Shown here: piece by piece, positions 14,024 to 28,225 of the stretch | How the letters are laid out: each line of letters begins with the position of its first letter | Numbering within the stretch: position 1 is the stretch's first letter | Assembly (NCBI GenBank): GCA_034670405.1 | Contig: JAXDDX010000014.1 | Span: 5,341,001 to 5,405,000 of the forward strand | DNA: 64,000 bases | Reading direction: 5' to 3' | From: Hoplostethus atlanticus | Taxonomy: Eukaryota > Chordata > Actinopteri > Trachichthyiformes > Trachichthyidae | Made by a program: the position numbers and the translations under genes | Notes under the pieces: model-generated | Seen by the model: only the letters and a program-made list of their open reading frames with translations | Told to the model about the DNA's origin: nothing | The model's database searches: none

Positions 14024-15042
14024 GCCACATGGGCAGAACAGTGAAGCACACTCTAGGATGCACAGTAGCACTGATGAATTATTGAACAGTGGTGAGTGGA
14101 TGTGACATAGGCCAGCATAGTTATGTGCTGCATAGAGAGGCAGAGAGTGAGTGAGGGAGATTACCTGCATGTACTGCAACAGCGGGCTGGGAGGGGATGG
14201 GAAACAGGTGCAAATATGGAATGGGTGCATGCAGAGGTTGAAAGAAAAATGTCAGAAATAAGGAAGTGATTTGCCTGCTTTGTATTTTTAGCTGCATCAG
14301 CTGTCTGTATAGTACTCAAAGAAGTAGCATCATTCAATATACACAATGCAAGCTGTTGTTATTCCACTACAAGAGAATGACTGTCTCCTCGGCTGCCAGG
14401 TAACAGAGAATAGAATTTTTTTTGACTTGGCCTGTTGTTAGGGAGACAGATACTTGTCTAGATTTTATGTTCATGGTCGGTCTGTGTTTTTAGGGTGTTG
14501 GTTTGACATTTCCCTGAGTACTCCCCTCAGCTGTCACCACTTAACTAGTCCCCAAGGAGAGAGAGAACTACAAAACATGGGGAAAAATGTGAAAAATGCA
14601 TGAGTCCTCCTCCTCCCAGCTCCCTGTCCCCTGGCCCCACCCTTACAGTTGAGGTTACCAGGAGACCATATTGGAATGAAAGTATCAAAGGAACTATAAG
14701 CCTTTAGGAGCAATGGGTATAACTGAGGCAGCATCCTGTAACCATGTATTTTTGGTCATAAGTATGTAAACTGGCCTCTTCTCAGGAGTCTAAACCAAAA
14801 CGGTGAGCAGAGTGGTTATGTGAGGCCATATTTACCTCTGCTTTGCCAACAAATGTCTGGGAACAGTGTGTTACCTCCTGTCTGCTGTATGGTAGTAGAG
14901 GGCATACAGGGCTCTGGGCTATGCTACCCAACAACACTAGTAGAGAGTGGTGTCTGTCCTCAGATCCATCCATCCCGAAGCCAATTGATCACAAATATGT
15001 CATGAGTCATATTGTATAGATTCCAGACATATTCACAGTTTC

Positions 15043-15044
<2 letters not shown>

Positions 15045-15073
<29 letters not shown>

Positions 15074-15074
15074 C
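15045..15074 (+). repeat. (CT)n tract forming the exon 2 polypyrimidine tract
   Basis: CT repeats lie just before the acceptor CTACAG of rras2 exon 2, so the microsatellite doubles as the polypyrimidine tract of the 3' splice site. Confidence 0.85.
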
Positions 15075-15079
15075 TACAG

Positions 15080-15167
15080 TCATACTTTGTCACTGACTAT
15101 GACCCCACAATTGAAGACTCTTATACCAAGCAGTGTGTGATTGACGAAAGGGCGGCCAGACTTGACA
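15080..15167 (+). CDS. rras2: R-Ras2 (TC21) small GTPase, exon 2
   Basis: First rras2 exon in the window, flanked by acceptor CTACAG and donor GTAAGT. It encodes residues 37-65 plus the first base of codon 66. It starts [19 protein letters not shown], the switch I/effector region (YDPTIEDSY, residues 42-50, with the invariant Mg/GTP-sensing Thr), and ends in ERAARLD. Mammalian R-Ras2 has the same exon boundaries and reads DRAARLD here. R-Ras2 is a membrane-anchored Ras-subfamily GTPase that cycles between GDP and GTP and signals through PI3K/Raf-type effectors. Exon 1 with the P-loop is outside the window. This is R-Ras2 rather than R-Ras or M-Ras because of near identity across all five exons. 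Confidence 0.97.
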
Positions 15168-16452
<1,285 letters not shown>

Positions 16453-16561
16453 CTTTGAAGAAATCTACAAATTCCAAAGACAAATTCTCAGAGTCAAAGA
16501 CCGAGATGAATTCCCCATGATCCTTGTAGGAAACAAAGCAGACCTTGAGCTACAGAGACAA
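16453..16561 (+). CDS. rras2: R-Ras2 small GTPase, exon 4
   Basis: Acceptor TTTTACAG, donor GTAAGT. It encodes the end of Ser100 and residues 101-136: [20 protein letters not shown], then [16 protein letters not shown]. It carries the G4 guanine-specificity motif NKAD (residues 127-130). Compared with mammalian R-Ras2 it has conservative changes ([12 protein letters not shown] versus ILIGNKADLDHQ). No frame damage. Confidence 0.97.
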
Positions 16562-18672
<2,111 letters not shown>

Positions 18673-19285
18673 GTAGGCCTTATCACTGTAACTCATGCAG
18701 CTACTCTCTACCGCCCCACCCAATCTGCCTGACATCACATCCTAAGTGGATGACTGACCGCTGCCTTCTCCACGTGCATGACTTCAGACAGCTTTTTCTG
18801 AGATGCTTTGACCAGGAACTGCTGTCCCCAGGACTTCACTATAGACAACTGACAATGCCAAATTGTAACACCACTCTACCTTCAACAGTAATCTGATTCA
18901 CACGAGAGAGTCCCAACACTAAACATTGCCTTCTAAAATCATCTTAACAAATTTAATGTTTTGTATTCTGAAGGACTTCTCTTGCCTTGTAGTGACATTT
19001 GTACTTCTTGCCGAGATTGAATGAGAAATATATATACAGAATGTTGAGTTTCTTTCGTTTCCAGTGTCTCACCAGAACAGAGAGATTATCTTACGAAGCT
19101 TTGTGTATGTTGTGCCATATCCATTTTTACTCCCATGTGCTAATCTGCTACTGTACATATGTGACATTTGTTGTGATTTTCAAAGTGTATTTCTAATGAC
19201 CTATTAAATCACCACAGTACAGTGTGTGAGGTTGAGTTTGGTTTTACATATATGAAAATAAATATATAAGTCTGTATATATAATG
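18673..19285 (+). other. rras2: rras2 3' UTR (proximal form)
   Basis: Sequence after the stop codon, with no further coding similarity. A consensus AATAAA lies at 19257-19262, giving a 3' UTR of about 0.6 kb. A longer form using AATAAA at 20615-20620 is possible. The exact end is inferred from signals only. Confidence 0.6.
19257..19262 (+). terminator. rras2: Candidate rras2 poly(A) signal
   Basis: AATAAA in an AT-rich context, 585 bases after the stop codon. It is the first consensus hexamer I found in the 3' UTR. Confidence 0.5.
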
Positions 19286-19289
19286 CCTA

Positions 19290-22200
19290 GATAGCCCTTA
19301 AAGTTACAATGATAGAACTTTCTGGCATTTGCAGTGGATTCATTACTTTGTCTGTGGATTCTGCTTTCATCTCAGTTGCCAAATATGGAGTGTCTACTAT
19401 ATTCACATTTTTAGGTCTTATAGATTGTAGGTTCACATCCTATGCCATCTCTCTTTTAAGTACTGAAACTAGCAAATTTGTCTGAACCTATCCTTCTCAG
19501 TTTCTTGGTTCAGTCAAAATTGAACACCATATGTTCTATTTCCAACTTCTAAGAAGCAGTACAGGCAAAATTATTTGTAGCATATTGCGTGGCTTTCAGA
19601 ATGAACATTTCAGATCAAGATTTAGCACTGTATGCTTGATATTTAACTTTTGTAGTAGTGTGAACAAAACCATTTGTGGCATATCAAGAAACTTTCACAG
19701 CGATCATTTCAGATCATTCCTATGTACTGCATCAACTGTCGGACATCAGGTCTACAATATAGATCAAATAACATACACTATGATTCTGTTGATAAACTGT
19801 TATATCATTCCAATATAGTTGTTTATTGTCCTTGAATTTTTCAGTTCTTTAACTTTTTCCCATGCTCAAGGATATGTTGTTTGGTTGGGACGCCATGAGG
19901 AGCAGACACATTGAGATGCAAACCGTAACACCACCGTCTCTAATGGAACATGAACTCACCGGACCTGCCACCTGTGGAGTTATCACCGTACAGACAAAAT
20001 ACTGTTTTGCCTTCCCTTTCACACCTGTATTTCTGTTTGGGCATACAAATGAAGTATTGCAGTTTTTTGTATCATCATCTTGTAATATGAAACAAAAAGA
20101 AAAATCAGATGATGGAAGTAATAGACTTGATTAAATGTTTTTACTCTACTTTTATACATTATTTTCTTATCAAACTAGTTGACAAGTATTTTTATATGTT
20201 TATAAGTGAAAACGTTTTCGCAGCCCAGCTGTGTATAAATGTAAAGAGGAATATTTCATTCTCTCAATTGTTTTTAACTGAAGATGACTGTTGGCCCAAA
20301 TTTGCGAAATTGGATTCTTTACCCGGATGTGATCAAGAATGTTTTTTCTCATAGTAGCTTAGTAATGGAAACATATTTATCTTCAGATGTTCACCACCGG
20401 CTCATAGTGTAAAATGCCAGATCAGGTGGGAGAGGGTTTTGGAGCTGATTCTGGACTCTACAAAAGGAGCTTTAAATCCCACAAATCAATTCTTTTGATC
20501 GCTGAGATTTGAAACAACCACCTCCCATCTTTTTGCAAATTCTAGTGTACATCTAAATCATACTGTTCTTTTCATGTCCATGTCCCTTGCCCCATGTCTA
20601 GCTTCTGGTGCTATAATAAAATCTGTCATTGAGCCAAATGGGTAGAGAATTTTTATTTTTGTTTCAAATCCTGTGCAGGCCTGAACCATGTTGATTCATG
20701 GCTGCAGTCTGTGAGAGATAGAATAATGCAAGCCTTTTTTCTGTATCCCTCCCTGACCAATTGATGTCATATCCTGAATATGACCACTCATATCTCTTCA
20801 TACGCTCTTTCTGACAACTGCCAATTCAAGACAGTATGACGAAGATTCTGCTTATAAAATCCAATTGGAAATTTCTGAAAGATTGGATTTTATCATATTT
20901 AGTCTTTAGAAAGAACATGGTTTAGACCAGAAATGGTAAGAATGTCAAGGGCCTTTCCATAGCTAAAAATGTCCTCTGTCTTCATCTAGTTGGCTCGAAT
21001 GAATGAGGTATATTTTCATAGATACCAAATGCATGTTGGGTCCTGAAATCACATTTAAAACTGGTTTATGTGTTGGAAGACATGACACTCTCTTGGGGCT
21101 GGATGGTTGCATCTCCACCATTCCTCCCATTAATGATTCCCCTGCTGTTGTGAAGCTTTGCCATGTTGGTACAAATTATGACGGACTACATCTATAGGTA
21201 AATAAATGAATTTAGATGTTAGAATGCAATAGTGGGCTGTGTGTGAATCAGATCCTGTCAATGTTACTTTTAATAAAGAAAAATCAACCTCAGTTAAATC
21301 TGAGTAGAATTGAAATTTAAATAACACCTGATCTTCAAGGTGCACATTCCACAAACCTATCTTCTTTTAAGATTTTTTTTTTTTTTAACATTTTGGAAAA
21401 CCAGAGACCACTTAGCCTAATTGGAGTTTTGCATTGATCAGCAAGGGGGGTGAAAAGATGACTGAAATCAATATTTCCGATTTGGCTGATGATATACCAA
21501 CAAACAAATCCCTATTTGACCCAACCATGAGGTGTGCTGATGTTCATCAATCTATTTGTATTCTTATCGTAGGCTATTGACACAGGATTATGTCAGTGCT
21601 CTCAGGTAGGAATCGTCTATCTGAGACTGCGTGAATGCAATAATTCATCATCCGTGCATGCCACGTCGTGTCCGTGGGACCTGTCTAACTCTCTCTCCCC
21701 TCTGTGTAATGGTATAGCCCATAACACAGCGTCTAGGTCTGCACAACCCCTCTACTCATCCAGTTACTGCGATTTCCTATAGTTAGTCTTTGTATTAGTC
21801 AAAAGAGAGTCGCCCCTCAGATTAACAAAGCGTTTCCGGACCTCAAGATTTGATATTGCCGTCTCACCATCGTCCAATCCGCTGGAGTCATGGACGGAGT
21901 CAGCTGCAACAGGAGCATGTCTTATAGTAGATGGAGTTATGACAGGTAAGCGCGCTTTCCCAATGCCTATGTATTTACCTACCACCCCTTAACCACGTCG
22001 AAACAGCTCTGGGATCCATAAATCACCATCACAATCTATCAGGTTTTCATTTCTATCGTCAATGTAGGCCTAGGATTATTTATTTTTTTAGGTTTAAACT
22101 ACTACAGCCTGCTGGTAACACGCTGCGCAATTAGTTGACAGGTGCTGTGGATTGGGCTCAGTTGATAAACTGAGCAATGACAGATAGGATGTGAGAGTGT

Positions 22201-23629
22201 ATTCACATCACACAGTGGCTGTCATACCCTCCTGCTGGCACAAGTAAGGGGTGTTTTGTTTTGCTGTCTGCCCACAGACATAAAATCGCCTACAATCATA
22301 GACAGCCCACCTTATTCCCTGAGGAAAAAATCGCCATAATATTGCTGGAATATTCCCATAAAAACTCCCAGTGTGTCTGTGGTACTCCATAGTGACTTTA
22401 TAGTCACCTTATCACCTTTTTTAATTGATTTATTTCTCTCTTATGGTATCACTATAATACCATATATTCTATATGTTTTTTATTTTTGTTGTGATATTTG
22501 TATAGTATCCTAAAAGTCATTATAGGATTACTGTAGTTTGTAAGTGTCGATATCTTGGACTGGTCAGCTTGTTGATATGCAGAGGAAGCAACAGTATTAA
22601 TTTACTCTACAGGCTACAAATAATGATAACACAATGGTTAGGATATTTTGGTACAGGCGAATGATTTTCAAGAAAATAGATGCTTTCACCAGAGTGGGAT
22701 TCATTAGCCATGAGCAGATATAGGATATATTTCAGTAGGGGAGACTAGCAGGACCCCAAATTTTGGCACAAATTCACACAGACATATCCACAATGCAAAT
22801 CAATAGCGACCATTAAAAACACCCTGTGAAAGGGATTTTCCAACTTTGCAATAGCTGAATTTGGAACACATCTATTAACCGAAAGGGGCTATAAACATGA
22901 GCAAGGGGAGGGTTGTTTACAGAGGTATGATCTATGTCACATTTACAATCATACATAAGTACTGCAAATGAAAAGCAACATGCCAGAGATGTCACATCAA
23001 TGTCTTATCAAATATCAATCAATTTCACTAACTCAGTCAGTTTGAATAGGTGTGATGCTAGAGGAGATGATTCAAACATGGAGTTAATACACTGTCAGTT
23101 TCTTAAAGAGAGCAGTCTAGAATCAATAGTAGGAAATACCACAGCCTAAACATATATTTTATACACTAGCCCTGGTTGAGAGATTCATTGTAGCAAATAT
23201 CCTCAATCTCCCATAATGAATGATTTGTTCATAATGTGCCAAAACATAACCAATGTGCCAACCAATTCCTCCCATTCTCAGCCAACTACAACAATCTGCA
23301 ATACAATCGTTGGATGCAGGAACTTGTATTGTGCTCTTATTGATCAGCAGAGGCCCAGGACTGAAAGGTTTAGCCTGTCAGCAACATACTGTATATATTG
23401 GCTCTGACAGTATAATTGTTATTCTGAAACTGTGCTTGGGCCAGTGGACTCTTAGCTTCATAAGACGTCTCAGAGCACTGTGAAATAATACAACACTGAA
23501 CAATGGGTAGAGAAAAAGCACAGGGTTGGGCAGCAATTGTAGGTTGGCTATACAGGATGAGACATTATGTACAAGGAAATACACCCTGAAACAGAATTCA
23601 CATACATATATCTTATGTCTATGGTCTGG
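19290..23629. other. Intergenic, no gene seen
   Basis: AT-rich sequence after rras2. All open frames are short and unlike known families. A 12-bp-arm inverted repeat (ATAAAATCCAAT/ATTGGATTTTAT) lies at 20854-20893. Otherwise I see nothing specific. Confidence 0.6.
20615..20620 (+). terminator. Alternative distal poly(A) signal
   Basis: AATAAA within CTATAATAAAATC, about 1.95 kb after the stop codon. It could end a longer rras2 3' UTR. Confidence 0.3.
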
Positions 23630-24041
23630 TACGGAAGCCGAGAGTGGCCATGGTTGCACAATTTTGTGATCAGGACTTAATCACAAGATAACAAAAAATT
23701 GTTTTCTCAAGATCACAAGTTAATTATCTCATTATCTCGAGATAACAAAAAATCATCTTGCCTAATCATCTTGCCTGGCTAGTCTTCTTCTTAACTGATG
23801 AAGAGTAATTGTCATTAATTGAAGACACTGTCAGTTCCACTTACGTCTGTCTTCTACACGTTGGCTACACTACCAGGCTAACTGGCTTGCCTCTCATGAA
23901 GTCAACAACAATGGGACAATCAAGTTGTGATTTCAGCAAAGCTATTATCTCAAGATCATAAGATAATTAAGGTGTGATCACGAGGAAAAGGGGATAAAAA
24001 AAATAATAATTGTGCAACCATGGCCGCTCTTGGCTTCCGTA
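23630..24041. mobile_element. TIR-bounded non-autonomous element (MITE-like)
   Basis: The left end starts TACGGAAGCCGAGAGTGGCC, followed by ATGGTTGCACAA. The right end is its reverse complement with few mismatches (ends GGCTCTTGGCTTCCGTA-like: CTTGGCTTCCGTA). The element is about 412 bp, has no coding capacity, and has subterminal self-complementary ATTATCTC/GATAAT runs. Ends and lack of ORF fit a MITE. The superfamily is not assigned because target duplications are unclear. Confidence 0.75.
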
Positions 24042-24201
24042 GTCTTGGACATTTCAGTCAGCATTGACTACTCTCTCCTGCAGTCAGAATCCAGGCAACA
24101 AGACTAATCTGTGATGTCAAAGTGACACTTTCTTCTGGAGCTGCACCAATGGCAATGAATGAGAAGTGAAAATGGTTAGGCTTTTACCCCTAAATGGACT
24201 T

Positions 24202-24376
24202 CATTACCATTACATTACATTAGTTATTTAGCAGACACTTTTATCCAAAGCGACTTACAATAAGTGCATTCAACATGGGTAGGCAGGCGAACTACTAGTC
24301 ACCAGAAATCGTAAGTGCATTTCCTCCCTAAACAAGCAGCTAAGAGCATAACTAGTGCTAAGGTAGTACTTAAAAC
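24202..24376 (-). mobile_element. 5'-truncated L2-like LINE 3' end
   Basis: Begins on the + strand with CATTAC repeats and the tail TTAGCAGACACTTTTATCC, then GACTTACAATAAGTGCATTC. The following ~120 bases are roughly 90% identical by eye to 26500-26625. Only the 3' terminal ~175 bp is present, as expected for 5'-truncated target-primed insertions. The LINE 3' end faces left, so the element is on the - strand. Confidence 0.8.
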
Positions 24377-24589
24377 AGATGTATAGCAGAACAAATGGGT
24401 TGGTTGTAGATACTATAGACTGGAGACTTGTTTCTAGCTTTGGCAAAGGCTTCATGTGCAGGAACCTAGACTAAACTACAGAATAGAAGAAAATAGAATA
24501 TTTTAGCATGGATTTATTTGCACTGTAAAATAGTGGTAATGAGTTTTTTCTCCTCTTCAGAATCTAGTGATGACTTTCTATCTACTCCT

Positions 24590-24740
24590 AATAGTGCAGT
24601 AGAGTGCCCTTCAGCTACAGGACCCGGGTTCAAGCCTCCGGGTCAGTGACTTGTAAAAACAAGTACCTACCCTTGAATCCCTATCAGCTCCATGGGTGCT
24701 GTTCTGTAGCTGACCCTGCACTCTGACCACTTTGTGAGGA
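24590..24740 (+). repeat. Possible tRNA-derived SINE fragment
   Basis: Contains a B-box-like GGTTCAAGCC at 24627-24636, preceded by an A-box-like GTGCAGTAGAGTGC, followed by CTATCAGCTCCATGGGTGCT, a motif of teleost dispersed repeats. No clean tRNA fold and no definite ends. Confidence 0.5.
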
Positions 24741-26469
24741 AGACGAACGAAAAGAGAAAGTATCACATTACTAACAGCTACGGTTTCATCCGTTGCGTTA
24801 TCAAAAAAATTTGAATTTAAATTGACTTAGCTTGGTAGGTCTCATCGCCTCCAAAGTATATTAAAACAATCTCCAAAGACTTTTCATCAAAGTCCTCCTC
24901 CAGTATCACCCCTTTCAAATTTCTAAACCTCTTGGAAAGCATTTGAAAAAGTGATTGTCCACCAATCACAATTCTAGTCTTAACAAGGCTCAGGTGTGCC
25001 AGGGCCGGGCTAATCAGATATGTCTTTTTGTGCTTGGTAGAAATCAGCTGTCACTCCTGCTTCGTCTTGTAAACAAACGATTTACTTGTTTGTTTGAAAA
25101 CGTTCATATTGTCTGTGAGGTCAGTGGAGGAGGGCTTTAATGAGAATTGCTTCAGTTTTGCCTTATCTATCTTTGTATTCAGTATGGTGACTGCTGACCG
25201 TATACACTAATCATCCAAATGCACATTTTGGACTTTAACAGTAACAATTTAAATCTATGCTTGCCTAGTCGACAATCAATGCATTAGATTGTTGCCATTG
25301 TTGTTCACAATGGTATGGGAAACCCTGCCGTACAGTATATTTTTCATCAATTGTTCCTCTCTAACAGACAGCACAGTCACTTGTGATATAAATACTTAGC
25401 TATTACTGTTTGTTTCTATATTCTGGCTGGTCTGTAGATCATTACACAATGTATCTGAGTAAGCCCATTTAATTCAAAGATTCTGCTACTGTTTAGACTA
25501 TGGCCGTGGTACTGATGTGTTTATGCAGCCATTGAAATTCATGGTTGTGCCTGTGAGGGCTTGAACCTATTTACACTCACACTGTGTTAATTCAACAGTC
25601 CTGGCACCCACTCGGTAAACACCGTATCCTAGAGATGGAGTGCCAAGGTGGGCAGACAAAATACAAGTCAAAGCCAGGAGAGCTCACAATTCCTAAGACA
25701 GCATTTTCATGTATTTTAAATTGAATTAGAATGATGTCCCTTACAGTTCCCAAACGCAGGGTTCAACACTAAGAATTTTGTGCCATTTGCCTGGACGGGC
25801 TAGAACATTAAGAATTATACTCACCCCTGGTATAGTGTCAGTGGCCCAGCAGTCAAAAATGATCACTTTTCTATTTTCTAATTTATTACTATAAAATCAT
25901 AATATACAATAGCAGAATAAAAAACAACAAATGTACAAACATACTTATTGTATTCATGGATGAGCCCTCATACAACACCTGGTAGCTTTTTTGTAAATGT
26001 AACCAGCAGTAACATGAAAAAAATTCATTCATGAGTCCGGTAAATCTCTCCATTTAGTCACTTAAATTAGTGGGACCTGAGGCAGGGCTTGTCAGCTACT
26101 GTAGCTGCTTTGTCAACATACCCTCTAGGTGGTGCTAGCTATTGTCATGGGCATTGAACGTGTGTTTGGGGTAATTCTCAGTGGCTTTAAAAATGAGCCA
26201 GCTTGAGTCACCTTAGTTGGAATTTGCCAACAACTGCACAAACGGTATGGGATTGATTCATCATTTTCAGCCCAAGGACACTGTTGCTTTCACAACAAAA
26301 GAAACAGCATTTTACCTTAAGAGTTGAAATTTGAAGTTCCCAGCACCATGTCACTCTCTGACTAACTTTTCACATAGCTGGCATCTACTCTGATTGGTCA
26401 GAAGAAAAAAGAGAGGCGAGTGGGCCAATGGCAGAGCAGAGAGGAAAAGACAATAGGCTTATTACATGC
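24741..26469. other. Intergenic, no gene seen
   Basis: No coding similarity and no clear repeat boundary. The region is AT-rich with scattered short open frames only. Confidence 0.55.
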
Positions 26470-28200
26470 ATATTACATACAGACATTTAGCAGACACTTT
26501 CATCCAAAGCAACAATAAGTGCATTCAACATAGGTAGGCAAGAGAACTACTAGTCACCAGAAATCGTAAGTGCATTTCCTTCCTAAACAAGCATCTAAGA
26601 GCATAACCAGTGCTAAGGTGCAATAAGTTAGCTACCTATTTTTTATTTAAACAAACGAGACAAATAAATAATAAGCAAATAAACAAGCTCTAAGACAAAT
26701 AAGTGAAGCATATAAGCAAGTGCTAAGACAAGTAAGTCAGGGTAGTGTTTCTTGAGAGGTGGGTTTTCAGCCTGCGGCGAAAGATGGGCAGCGACTCTGC
26801 TGTCCTGACATCAGTGGGGAGTTCATTCCACCACTGTGGGGCCAGGACAGAGAAGAGCCGTGACCGTGTAAATCGGCCGAGACCGCGTAGATCACATCAC
26901 CACAACATTGGTGATGGTGATGGCAAGGTCTCGGTGCGGACAACCCTTCCCCGGGAGGAACACCAGCTCAGTCTTCAAGATCAGCTGGGTGTCATCGGCA
27001 TAGCGGTGGTAGGAAAAGTTATGGGAGTGGATAACAGAACCAAGGGACGTTGTGTAGAGGGAAAAAAGAAGAGGACCCAGAACCAAACCTTGCAGAACCC
27101 CAGTAGTCAGCCTGCGTGGTTCCGACACAGACCCTCTCAGTATCACCTGGTAGGAGCGACCCGTCAGGTAGGATGCAAACAGGGAGAATGCAGAGCCTAA
27201 GACACCCATCCCCTCAAGGGTGGAGAGGAGGAATTCTAGTGCAGAAGAAAGCAGCTTTAGCAGCAGATAGAGAGGAGGAAAAAGTGGAAAGGAGAGATTG
27301 GAAGTTAAGAAGGTCCTTCAGGAGTTTGCCTTTTCTCCATTTGTGCTCAGCCCCTCTCAGGCTCCGTCTGCATGTGTGTAGGGGGAGGATGTAAGGGGGA
27401 GAGAGAGAGCGAGAGAGAGAGAGGTTGTTAGTCTGAGAGCTGTCACTCACCTTCCTCTGTCAGTTACTGAAAAGACGAGCAGGACCCAGAGAGATAGATT
27501 AAGTAATGGTCTGAGAGCTGGAGAGGAGTGACAGAGAGGTTAGCAGTGGAACATTGTCTGGTGAAGATTAGATCCAGCTGGTTGCCAGCCTTGTGGATAG
27601 GAGGAGATGGGGAGAGGGATAGGTTGAAGGAGGATAGGAAAGAAAGAGAGTCAAGCTTCTCTGGATGTTGAAGTCACCGAGAAGGATGAGTGCAGAGCCA
27701 TCGTCAGGGAAGTGGGAGAGTAGTGTGTCAAGCTCCTCCAGGAACTCACCAAGAGGGCCTGGGGGGCGATAAACAAACGCAATAGTGTGCTTGACTGGAT
27801 AAGAAACAGTGACAGCATGAAATTCAAAGGAGGAAGGACAGAAATGTGAAATAGAAAAAAAGAGTATTTCCATTTGGTAGAAATTAGCAGGCCAGTACCA
27901 CCACCTCGCCTCACAGCTCTGGGAGTGTGAGAGAAAGAGTACACATCTGACAGAGCTGTGGGCGTGGCAGTGTTTTCTGGAGTGATCCAAGTCTCAGTTA
28001 GAGCAAGAAAGTTGAGGGAGAGCAAGGATGCATAGCCTGAGATGAACTCAGCTTTCGCACAGCCGACTGGCAATTCCAAAGCTCCCCCCTGCCACCACTT
28101 GCTCCATCTTGAAAAAGTCGCCTTAGCCTTCGTTTGCCTGACGCTTTCAAAGCAGCAGTGGTTTAAGACTGCTTCCACTGATTGCTAATTGTCTGCCAGG
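26470..28200 (-). mobile_element. Internally deleted L2-like LINE (EN + partial RT)
   Basis: Read on the - strand. From about 28178 to 27570 it encodes an AP-endonuclease domain in shifted frames: FLALTETWITPENTAT, SFSHTPRAVRRGGGTGLLIS, then AFVYRPPGPLGEF and LLGDFNIQ. Next comes IHKAGNQLDLIFTRQ-type sequence (about 27600-27540). From 27209 to 26892 is the distal reverse transcriptase: FASYLTGRSYQVIL, GVLQGLVLGPLLFSLYTTSL and the catalytic YADDTQLIL. The N-terminal half of the RT (fingers, first catalytic Asp) is missing between about 27240 and 27210. The 3' end carries the fish L2-type tail at 26484-26510. Frameshifts and the deletion make it inactive. A foreign rras2 piece sits at 27424-27484. 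The 5' limit is uncertain and may reach 28.5 kb. Confidence 0.88.
27424..27484 (-). pseudogene. rras2: rras2 exon 3/intron 3 fragment inside the LINE
   Basis: The reverse complement of these 61 bases equals 15428-15488 at 60 of 61 positions. It covers the last 34 bases of rras2 exon 3 (coding [10 protein letters not shown] plus AG) and the first 27 of intron 3, including the GTGAGT donor. Since intron sequence is included, it came from genomic DNA or unspliced RNA, not spliced mRNA. It interrupts the LINE frame between the EN region and the connecting region, and is bordered by CT/GA-rich sequence on the LINE side, as rras2 intron 3 is. rras2 must be the source because the exon is conserved coding sequence. 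Confidence 0.9.
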
Positions 28201-28225
28201 AGTGCAGGCCCCGCCCAGACAATTA
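28186..28225. repeat. 10-bp-arm inverted repeat at LINE 5' side
   Basis: TAATTGTCTG at 28186-28195 and its perfect reverse complement CAGACAATTA at 28216-28225, separated by a GC-rich 20-base spacer. It lies just upstream (on the - strand) of the LINE endonuclease frame. Confidence 0.7.

Noticed and set aside
26745..27200. 151-codon + strand frame
   Set aside because: It is the antisense shadow of the LINE reverse transcriptase, which has its motifs on the - strand.
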